In this document: piece by piece, positions 1 through 5,121 of the stretch
Numbering within the stretch: position 1 is the stretch's first letter
Layout of the letters: each line of letters opens with the position of its first letter
Assembly: GCA_010027295.1 (NCBI GenBank)
Contig: RGVM01000188.1
Span: forward strand, 1 to 5,870
Reading direction: 5' to 3'
From: Chitinophagia bacterium
Lineage (GTDB): Bacteria > Bacteroidota > Bacteroidia > Chitinophagales > Chitinophagaceae
Length of the DNA stretch: 5,870 bases
The notes under the pieces: generated by a model
The model's database searches: none
What the model was told of the DNA's origin: nothing
The model's input: the letters and a program-made list of their open reading frames with translations, nothing else
Program-made: the position numbers and the translations under genes

Positions 1-583
1 GCGCGCAGACAGCCTCGCGGGTCGAGCGGAAGCTGACAGGCGCATCGAAGCCGGTTACGCCCAGAACGCCGACCCGGATGAGCTCGTGCTGCAGCATTTC
101 CCGGAGATGACGTGGTAGCAGTGACTGTTCGCGGAAGTTGGACCTGGCGAACCGGAGATCGGTCTGCAGCAGCCGGATCTCATTGAGCAGACCCACCCGC
201 AGGCTGTCGTGGAATTCACCATACACGACGGATTCGAGCACCTGGAAGCCGTGGGGCGGGAACACCATGTTGTCGTCGGTCTTGATGTCGGGCAATGCGG
301 GGCCATTGATGCGTTTGGCCAATCCCTGGAAATAGTACTCGACGACCGCCTCGATCTCCTTGTACCCGTCGCGGCAGGAGTCATATGCAAGCCGGATGCG
401 CTCCGCATCCGCCCCGCCTTCCACCAGGTACGCCATATGCCCGAGTCGGGCCAGGAGCGTGTCCGACCGCTGGTCGAACCAAGAGTGTACAGACCTGTCA
501 CCCGCTTCAGGACCCCGTCGCGCACAGGATGCGACGGCCAGCAGCGAGAGAATGATCCAGAGGGTATGCTTCCGAAATGGCAT
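1..583 (-). CDS. Cytochrome-c peroxidase-like lipoprotein, N-terminal part (3' end beyond window)
   Basis: The frame is open from ATG at 583-581 to the left edge (194 codons), with an in-frame TAA four codons upstream, so the start is secure. Residues 1-20 are a lipoprotein signal: basic start, hydrophobic run, then lipobox V17-A18-S19-C20. The mature part is helical. It carries the block YKEIEAVVEYYF (about 74-85), then NGPALPDI (93-100) and TDDNMVFPPHGFQVLE (102-117), ending in a region with VGVLGVTGFDAP. This pattern is what I know from the imelysin-like N-terminal extension of Bacteroidota di-heme cytochrome-c peroxidase (CCP/MauG) proteins, which reduce hydrogen peroxide in the periplasm with electrons from c-type cytochromes. 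The CxxCH heme motifs would lie beyond the window, so the peroxidase call is inference from the N-terminal extension. A stand-alone imelysin-like protein is the alternative. It follows the PhoX-like gene on the same strand after an intervening terminator. Confidence 0.72.
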   Translation of the reverse strand, partial: MPFRKHTLWIILSLLAVASCARRGPEAGDRSVHSWFDQRSDTLLARLGHMAYLVEGGADAERIRLAYDSCRDGYKEIEAVVEYYFQGLAKRINGPALPDIKTDDNMVFPPHGFQVLESVVYGEFHDSLRVGLLNEIRLLQTDLRFARSNFREQSLLPRHLREMLQHELIRVGVLGVTGFDAPVSFRSTREAVCA

Positions 584-607
584 GTCTATGGGTTATTGTG
601 GATAAAG

Positions 608-639
608 AAAGACCCAAGGCCTTTACGCCTTGGGTCTTT
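608..639 (-). terminator. Rho-independent terminator after the PhoX-like gene
   Basis: Perfect 13-bp inverted repeat: AAAGACCCAAGGC (608-620) pairs with GCCTTGGGTCTTT (627-639) around a 6-base loop. Read on the minus strand, the stem is followed by a T-rich run (TTTCTTTATC). It begins 16 bases after the stop codon of the PhoX-like gene and ends 24 bases before the peroxidase-like ATG. Because both arms have A/T-rich ends it could also work weakly on the plus strand, but there is no plus-strand gene there to terminate. Confidence 0.88.
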
Positions 640-655
640 GATAGTGGTGCGGGAA

Positions 656-2077
656 TTACTTGGGAACGTTGGTGATGATGAGGGTCTGGCCACCGGACTT
701 GTAGGATTGCACAGACGTGGCCTTGCTCGGATTCAGAAACTTGTCACCCTCCACCCACGAGTGGGCGTGGATGTTGATCGTAAAGGCACCCTTGACGCCG
801 ATGATATCGGAGATATCGATCATGGCGCCATGCTCCCACAGGCCGTAGCGCATGTCGCTGGTGGGGTTGTACTTGGTGCCGGCCATGGTGCGGTTCTTCA
901 TCTCCATGAAGGGCTTCTTGCTCCCGTTGGCGATGTTGTACTGCCAGATCCACGAGTTGTGGGTGGCACTGGGGAAGAAGGAGTCACCGTCCTCCTGGAT
1001 GTACACGAAATTGTCGGTGGCGCAGACATTGTCGGGGTTGATGATGTCCTTGCCGGGGTCGTCGGCCCCGTCGGCTACGACCTGGAGCTTGCCGGTGAGG
1101 GGGTTGGCGGCATCCATCTGGAGCCTGTACATCCTGCCCCAGTAGGTCTTCTCGGTCGTGCCGGCCATGCCGGTGGCGACGAAATACAGGTCGCGGCCAT
1201 TGGCACCACCACCCTTGCGGTAGTCGAGGTCTTCCACCCGGGCGAACTGGATGGCTTTCATCGGGTTCATCAGGTTCTCGATCTCGGTGCCGGTGAGATT
1301 CTTGGCGTTGGGCACTTCCACGAACTCTACATTGTAGGTGTTGCCCTTGGTCATGGCCGTCTCGATCTGGTTCTGGTCGACGCGGCGCAGGACGTAGAAC
1401 TTGCCGTTGTCGAGGTCGCCGGGGGTGTTGGACACATACAGGTAGACCTGACCATTGCCGGCATCCTCACCGAGGATGATGACCGTCTTGCCGGGATAGG
1501 CATCCTTGGGCAGGGGGACGGCATTCTCACCGCTGAACTTTCCGAGGGCGGGCTTGACCCTCGACTGGTCCTTGGGCTGTGCCGTGGAGACCATGTCTAT
1601 GGCGTGCGTCATGGCGTTGACGTTGCTCTCGCCGGTGGTAAGGAAAGTGGCCCGGGGGAACCCGTGCTCCTCGGGCGTGGCGAGAGAGCCGGAACAGAGG
1701 CGGAACATGCCGCCGTCGGTGTCCAGGATGTACTCACCCTTCACCGGGTTGAGCTTGTTGTCGAGGTACACGCGGGAGAGAGCCCAGGTATTCTCATGGT
1801 TGGTGACCATGATGTAGCCGCTACCGTCGGGATTCTTCATGAATCCCTGGCCGTCGGGCGCACCTCCGTAAACGAATGAAGGCGTGCCCGGGATCGTGTC
1901 GTCGGTGCTGATGAGGGTGTAGACACTGACGGACGAGAACTCGGGGAACATCTCCACGAAAGCGGGGGCCTTCGACCTGTTCTTCAACTCTGCCATCTGG
2001 ACCTGAGTGCCGGACCCTTCCTTCTTGCAGGAGACTGCTGCGGAAAGGATTGCCAGCATGCATGCGAATCTTTTCAT
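656..2077 (-). CDS. PhoX/DUF839-like beta-propeller lipoprotein, putative phosphatase
   Basis: This 473-residue protein starts at ATG 2077-2075 and ends at TAA 658-656. The start was chosen because it gives a compact lipoprotein signal: MKRFACMLAILSAAVSC, with lipobox-like A14-V15-S16-C17. An in-frame ATG at 2131 would add 18 residues in front of it. Blocks fit the PhoX/DUF839 beta-propeller group: VTNHEN (91-96), FARVEDLDY (278-286) followed by DLYFVATG (296-303), NPDNVCATDNFVYIQEDGDS (347-366) and GLWEHGAMIDIS (412-423). In PhoX enzymes acidic residues in such blocks bind iron and calcium and the enzyme releases phosphate from organic esters outside the cytoplasm. Here E281 is a plausible ligand. 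The family match is by pattern only. PhoX is usually Tat-exported and longer, whereas this one has a Sec/lipoprotein signal, so substrate and activity are uncertain. It is transcribed divergently from the small gene at 2311 and is followed by a strong terminator and then the peroxidase-like gene. Confidence 0.8.
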   Translation of the reverse strand: MKRFACMLAILSAAVSCKKEGSGTQVQMAELKNRSKAPAFVEMFPEFSSVSVYTLISTDDTIPGTPSFVYGGAPDGQGFMKNPDGSGYIMVTNHENTWALSRVYLDNKLNPVKGEYILDTDGGMFRLCSGSLATPEEHGFPRATFLTTGESNVNAMTHAIDMVSTAQPKDQSRVKPALGKFSGENAVPLPKDAYPGKTVIILGEDAGNGQVYLYVSNTPGDLDNGKFYVLRRVDQNQIETAMTKGNTYNVEFVEVPNAKNLTGTEIENLMNPMKAIQFARVEDLDYRKGGGANGRDLYFVATGMAGTTEKTYWGRMYRLQMDAANPLTGKLQVVADGADDPGKDIINPDNVCATDNFVYIQEDGDSFFPSATHNSWIWQYNIANGSKKPFMEMKNRTMAGTKYNPTSDMRYGLWEHGAMIDISDIIGVKGAFTINIHAHSWVEGDKFLNPSKATSVQSYKSGGQTLIITNVPK

Positions 2078-2078
2078 G

Positions 2079-2098
2079 GTGATTTTTTTGCAAATCAC
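2079..2098 (-). promoter_or_regulatory. Hairpin directly in front of the PhoX-like start codon
   Basis: On the minus strand GTGATTT (2098-2092) and AAATCAC (2085-2079) form a perfect 7-bp stem with a 6-base loop, one base before the ATG at 2077. In the mRNA it would fill the whole ribosome-binding region, with the A-rich run partly in the loop. It could tune translation initiation. If translation starts at 2131 instead, this stretch is coding and the hairpin may be chance. Confidence 0.4.
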
Positions 2099-2152
2099 AC
2101 GTGACGCGATGAACTGGGTGTTTTTTTTCATTCATTTTTTGCATTTCATAAT

Positions 2153-2225
2153 TTGTTGATACGGAAATTTCACAGATTTAATCATCCCTTCATTCACGGA
2201 AAACATTGTCCGAGTCTATCAACAA
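2153..2225. repeat. Spaced inverted repeat in the divergent intergenic region
   Basis: TTGTTGATA (2153-2161) recurs inverted as TATCAACAA (2217-2225) with 55 bases between. The match extends to 11 of 12 positions when three outer bases are included. The arms flank the candidate minus-strand promoter, a geometry compatible with a looping repressor or paired operator. No regulator gene is visible in the window, so the role is inferred. Confidence 0.4.
2173..2203 (-). promoter_or_regulatory. Candidate Bacteroidota promoter for the PhoX-like gene
   Basis: On the minus strand TAAATCTG (2180-2173) matches five of the six fixed positions of the Bacteroidota -7 box TAnnTTTG. The bases 19 positions further upstream are TTTT (about 2203-2200), a weak -33 TTTG. 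This would give a leader of roughly 90 bases before the ATG at 2077. The match is modest and rests on consensus knowledge alone. Confidence 0.3.
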
Positions 2226-2226
2226 T

Positions 2227-2236
2227 TTGTATACAA
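2227..2236. promoter_or_regulatory. Perfect palindrome TTGTATACAA, possible operator
   Basis: This 10-bp perfect palindrome lies immediately next to the right arm of the spaced inverted repeat and about 27 bases upstream of the candidate -33 box of the plus-strand small gene. Short AT-rich palindromes are common, so this is only a candidate protein-binding site. Confidence 0.25.
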
Positions 2237-2263
2237 TCGACTTCCAGCCGATGAAAAAACCGG

Positions 2264-2293
2264 TTGACAAACCTGGGAATAAATTTAACTTGA
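2264..2293 (+). promoter_or_regulatory. Weak candidate promoter for the small plus-strand gene
   Basis: TTGACA at 2264-2269 supplies a TTG for a -33 box. Nineteen bases after the TTG comes TAACTTGA (2286-2293), a partial match to TAnnTTTG. An overlapping TAAATTTA (2280-2287) matches the -7 box better but sits too close to the TTG. Either would give a very short leader before ATG 2311. Placement in the AT-rich gap supports a promoter here; the exact boxes are uncertain. Confidence 0.3.
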
Positions 2294-2310
2294 CAGCATA
2301 AACGCACCAT

Positions 2311-2595
2311 ATGGTAATGGAAATCATGAAGCACACCCTGCTCCTGTCCAGACACGGCGTGTTCGCGCATCTGACCGATTCGGAACTCGACCGACTGGAG
2401 TTCATGCTCCATCAAACGGAACGGCATGCACATATGGAAGGCCTGATCGACCTGTGGCGGAAGGGCGACTACCTCTCGCTGTCGCATGGTACGGAGCTGT
2501 TCTTCCGTACCAACATGCTGCTCATGAGCATGGGGCGTTCCCCGATAGATGCCGTCAGCAGCCAGTCGTTGCTGGAGGCCGAGCTGGAATACTGA
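2311..2595 (+). CDS. Small helical protein of unknown function
   Basis: A 94-residue frame from ATG 2311 to TGA 2593-2595; I do not recognise a family. Reasons to believe it: third codon positions are strongly G/C, leucine codons are mostly CTG/CTC as in the neighbours, it begins right after an AT-rich promoter-like region, and the opposite-strand frame over the same bases has an unlikely composition. Predicted character is cytoplasmic and mostly helical: an amphipathic run HLTDSELDRLEFMLHQTE (about 20-37), then GLIDLWRKGDYLSLSHG (44-60), then a C-terminal acidic helix SQSLLEAELEY. There is no signal peptide, membrane span or cysteine. In-frame ATGs at 2317 and 2326 are alternative starts; the last would give MKHTLLLSRHG. 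No Shine-Dalgarno is visible for any of them. It is divergent from the PhoX-like gene and convergent with the PHP gene, 51 bases away. Confidence 0.62.
   Translation: MVMEIMKHTLLLSRHGVFAHLTDSELDRLEFMLHQTERHAHMEGLIDLWRKGDYLSLSHGTELFFRTNMLLMSMGRSPIDAVSSQSLLEAELEY
2487..2512 (+). repeat. Perfect 9-bp inverted repeat inside the small gene
   Basis: TGGTACGGA (2487-2495) and TCCGTACCA (2504-2512) form a perfect stem with an 8-base loop. It lies wholly inside the coding sequence, about 80 bases before its stop. There is no T-run after it, so it is not a normal terminator. It could be an mRNA structure or chance. Confidence 0.45.
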
Positions 2596-2624
2596 ATTGG
2601 ATGATCTTGGAAATCGGGATGTCG

Positions 2625-2638
2625 GGATGTTGACATCC
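2625..2638. terminator. Weak hairpin between two convergent genes
   Basis: GGATGT (2625-2630) is the inverse of ACATCC (2633-2638), giving a 5-bp stem with a 4-base loop in the 51-base gap between the convergent small gene and PHP gene. A short tandem repeat TCGGGATG (2614-2621, 2622-2629) precedes it. Position suggests a bidirectional terminator, but the stem is short and no T-run follows on either strand. Confidence 0.2.
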
Positions 2639-2646
2639 ACGGCCAG

Positions 2647-3717
2647 TCACCGCTGGGCCGACTCCCCCCCCGTTCGGCACACGGGGTTGAGATGATACCG
2701 GATCCCGTCCGGTGTCGAGAACGACACCCGCAGATACGTGTCGTCCGGACGTATGGGCAGGTGCATCGTCTGCAGACTGTCCGCCCGCCAGCGTAGCACG
2801 CCTCCCTGGCCCACCACCTCCAGCTGGTACACCATCGCCGAGAACTCCGCCTGCAAGGCGGCACTGTCCACCCGGAGCCGACGGAGTCGGGTGTCCGCAT
2901 TCCGTAGCATCGTTGCTTTTTCCTGGAACGACATCTCCGGCCGCTGGGGGATCTGCACCCCTATCGTCCGCCCCTGGCGGAGAGCGCTGACGAGCTCTGA
3001 CAAACGCCGTCCGGGGGCATGCACCAGCGTCGCAAAGCGTCCGATGGAGCGTCGGTTGCCGGCATCATGCGTGTCATCGTTCCCGACGATCGAGACCCTG
3101 TGGCCGTTCGACAACGCCGTATCCCAATAGCGGAAGGCGATCTCATAGGCATTCAGCACTTCCAGCGCATCGTAGTGGGAGAGGAACTTCAGATCGGTGG
3201 CATTATAGCCGATCCGCATGGCGGGATGGTTGATGATGACCGCCACACCGCTGTCGGAGGAAAGCCTGTCCAGAAGGTCCTGCCGGTTCGACAGCGTCAT
3301 CGGAAAGGGATAGTCCTTCCAGGTGACATGCCGTGCACCCACCACCAGCTGGTGCGCCTTGGGGATGTTGAGGCCGTGCTCGTAAGCCGGGACCCATGAT
3401 GGGGAACCCTCCCCATGGTGGTTGATGCGCATGTAGTCGGACACGGCATGGATACCATATCCCATGGAGTCGTAGGCGGCATGCAGGTCCTCCGGACCGC
3501 CTGACCCGTTGGTGACGCCCAGCCAGGAGGCCGTATGCGCATGCAGGTTTGCGAAGGTCCACTCCTGAGACCGGTAGTCGGCATACGGATTGTGGAAACG
3601 CTCGCCGCGGAAGGGCTGCGGCGCGTCGAAGCGGTAGGTCGGACAGATGACGTACTGGTCGAGGAAGAGGTATACAAGGGATGCCGTCGACAGCAGCACG
3701 AGGGAACGCTTGATCAT
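2647..3717 (-). CDS. Secreted or membrane-anchored PHP-domain-like metallohydrolase
   Basis: A 356-residue protein from ATG 3717-3715 to TGA 2649-2647. Residues 1-20 form a signal peptide or signal anchor (KR, then a hydrophobic run), so the rest should lie outside the cytoplasm. PHP-type landmarks follow in order: NLHAHT (57-62, H-x-H motif), SDYMRINHH (93-101), VVGARHVTW (125-133), INHPAM (162-167) and GNDDTHD (212-218, D-x-H motif). The C-terminal third (about 295-347) looks like a small beta domain ending in TPDGIRYHLNPV, a pattern seen at the end of other PHP/CehA-type proteins. PHP enzymes hydrolyse phosphoesters using clustered His/Asp/Glu-bound metals. Two usual ligand positions differ here (DH is D94-Y95; the Glu of G-x-E is Arg129), so activity and substrate are open. 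It converges on the small gene and likely has its own promoter. A G8 run lies close to the 3' end. Confidence 0.8.
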   Translation of the reverse strand: MIKRSLVLLSTASLVYLFLDQYVICPTYRFDAPQPFRGERFHNPYADYRSQEWTFANLHAHTASWLGVTNGSGGPEDLHAAYDSMGYGIHAVSDYMRINHHGEGSPSWVPAYEHGLNIPKAHQLVVGARHVTWKDYPFPMTLSNRQDLLDRLSSDSGVAVIINHPAMRIGYNATDLKFLSHYDALEVLNAYEIAFRYWDTALSNGHRVSIVGNDDTHDAGNRRSIGRFATLVHAPGRRLSELVSALRQGRTIGVQIPQRPEMSFQEKATMLRNADTRLRRLRVDSAALQAEFSAMVYQLEVVGQGGVLRWRADSLQTMHLPIRPDDTYLRVSFSTPDGIRYHLNPVCRTGGESAQR

Positions 3718-3734
3718 CGGTGGCCGGTTCTGAA

Positions 3735-3742
3735 CAAAGGTA
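3735..3742 (-). promoter_or_regulatory. Bacteroidota -7 promoter box for the PHP gene
   Basis: On the minus strand TACCTTTG is an exact match to the Bacteroidota -7 consensus TAnnTTTG, 17 bases before the PHP gene ATG. It would give a very short leader. I see no clear TTTG at the expected -33 distance, so the promoter may be weak or depend on an activator. The rest of the 142-base gap (3718-3859) shows no gene and no convincing terminator for the upstream envelope gene. Confidence 0.45.
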
Positions 3743-3859
3743 CGGCACCCTTTTCAGAGCTTTCCGGGACTGAACAGGATATTCAAATGATGGCGCGTGA
3801 GTTCAAGCACAAATCCCTGCCATCTATAACCGGAGTCTTTATGACCCCCAGGCGAATCC

Positions 3860-5119
3860 TCACCGCATCATGCACGACACCGTCACCACGGGCTGCATGC
3901 TCGTGAACTTCCAGTTCTCGTCGAAGATGCTCCGGATGCCGTAGTTGATGGCCACATTGCGGTTGATGCGCCAGTCGCCCCCGAAGGTGATATTGTTCGG
4001 GTTCACGGCCGTCCATTTCACCGATGTGCCCACCACTTCGAAGCCGGCCGGGTTGGTGAATGCCTCCTTCAGCGCCTCGTCGGTCGTATTGAGTTTCTTG
4101 CGCTCGTAGAAGAACTCCAGGAAGAAGTTGTAGATGGGGCCGCCGTAGCGCAGACTCAGGCCGGTGCTGAGCAGACTGTTCTGTGTGACGGCCTTCTGGA
4201 CGACCATCCCGCCAGTGGAGAGATTGCGTATCTGGAAGTCGAGCTGTTCCTCGTACCAGCTGTTGCGGATGAGACCGGCCACGAACAGCCGGCGACCGAT
4301 GCCCCAGCCGCCGTTGAGCCACATCGCCCAACCCGAGTTGCGATTGAGACGCAGTGTCTTCAGCCGGCCCGCGCTGTCGACCTGGTAGGTGTTCACACGC
4401 CCGTAGGCGAAGTCCAGATAGCCGGCGTTCCAGTACTCCTCGGTGTAGGCCCTCGCCCGCTGGCTCACTTCATTGCGGCGGCGCATAGCCAGCCCCAGCA
4501 GCTGCTCCTCCGTCTGGCGCAGCTGGCTACGAATGGCCGCACGCTCCAGCACGCTGTTGGACGTGTCAATCTGGTGGTTCAGGTCCTTGAGTTTCGTGGT
4601 GAGCTCCCTCTCCTCCTGCTCATACCGCTCGTCGATGCCCTCGTACACCTCCTGCTGTAGCAGCGGGTCGCGCTGCCGGAAGAGGTTCATCTTCACGGCA
4701 TACCCCAGCCGACGGTCGTTGTCCTCGTTGACGATCGTGCCGAGCGAGACATCTATGGAGGCGAGACGTCGCATGAGCTGACTGGCCCTGTAGTATTTGC
4801 TGATGCTCTTCCGGTTGTACATGATCTCCCAGATGGGCTGCGCCTGCAGCGCCAGATTGGGGTTCAGCCGCCAGGTCTTGAACGACCAGTCCACCTTGAA
4901 GTCCTTGATGTCGGAGATCTTGTTCACCTGCGAGGGCGTGATCGACATCAGGTCGAAGACCGGCGAAGGCGGGATGCTGAACTCGCGGGGCGAAAAACGG
5001 GTGTTGTCAGGGTTCTGACCCTGGTTCTGGTCCTGCGCCCGGAGGTACGATTGCGGCAACAGACAGGATATAATCGTGGCCATAAGTGCCGCTATCGACA
5101 GGGTGTGGAGTGTCCGCAT
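3860..5119 (-). CDS. Envelope protein of unknown function: strand-rich halves split by a long coiled coil
   Basis: I chose ATG 5119-5117, giving 419 residues; a GTG at 5125-5123 would overlap the upstream stop and add two residues. The stop is TGA 3862-3860. An export signal covers about 1-28, either signal peptidase I cleavage after A28 (LRA/QDQ) or a lipobox I16-I17-S18-C19. Residues 75-150 and 230-419 have alternating aromatic/polar stretches (RLGYAVKMNLF, AGYLDFAYGRVNTYQV, NFFLEFFYERKKL, NVAINYGIRSI) like outer-membrane beta strands. Between them, about 153-226, sits a highly charged helix rich in E, K, R, Q and L (YEQEERELTTKLKDLNHQID and on), a probable coiled coil. The end VTVSCMMR lacks the terminal aromatic residue common in outer-membrane barrels. 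If C19 is removed with the signal, the mature protein has a single Cys. I do not recognise the family; outer-membrane location is inference. It is tightly coupled to the thioredoxin-like gene upstream. Confidence 0.78.
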   Translation of the reverse strand: MRTLHTLSIAALMATIISCLLPQSYLRAQDQNQGQNPDNTRFSPREFSIPPSPVFDLMSITPSQVNKISDIKDFKVDWSFKTWRLNPNLALQAQPIWEIMYNRKSISKYYRASQLMRRLASIDVSLGTIVNEDNDRRLGYAVKMNLFRQRDPLLQQEVYEGIDERYEQEERELTTKLKDLNHQIDTSNSVLERAAIRSQLRQTEEQLLGLAMRRRNEVSQRARAYTEEYWNAGYLDFAYGRVNTYQVDSAGRLKTLRLNRNSGWAMWLNGGWGIGRRLFVAGLIRNSWYEEQLDFQIRNLSTGGMVVQKAVTQNSLLSTGLSLRYGGPIYNFFLEFFYERKKLNTTDEALKEAFTNPAGFEVVGTSVKWTAVNPNNITFGGDWRINRNVAINYGIRSIFDENWKFTSMQPVVTVSCMMR

Positions 5120-5121
5120 GA

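Noticed and set aside
55..525. 156-codon minus-strand frame near the left edge
   Set aside because: It is a frame shadow of the peroxidase-like gene: Ser/Thr/Arg/Trp-rich with no domain, while the alternate frame has a signal peptide and family blocks.
581..590. CATGTCTATG occurring three times (581, 1592 and 5520 regions)
   Set aside because: Two copies are within coding sequence reading Ile-Asp-Met and one spans a start codon; short and without a common context, so chance is the simplest explanation.
209..1879. 556-codon open frame on the plus strand, opposite the peroxidase-like and PhoX-like genes
   Set aside because: It is a mirror frame produced by GC-rich codons. It runs across two minus-strand genes with lipoprotein signals, through the terminator at 608-639, and its Gly/Val/His-rich composition has no recognisable domain.
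2614..2629. Tandem repeat of TCGGGATG as start of a repeat array or CRISPR-like element
   Set aside because: There are only two copies with no spacer and no further units nearby.
2194..2640. 148-codon minus-strand frame opposite the small plus-strand gene
   Set aside because: It crosses the AT-rich control region, its composition is rich in Gln, His and Arg without secondary-structure logic, and the plus-strand frame has the expected G/C third positions.
3203..3748. 181-codon minus-strand frame overlapping the PHP gene
   Set aside because: It is a shadow in another frame: Pro/Arg/Ala-rich with no domain, while the PHP frame has ordered motifs.
3718..3859. Search for a terminator or small gene in the 142-base gap
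   Set aside because: I found no stable stem with a T-run and no frame with convincing codon use; only the -7 box stands out.
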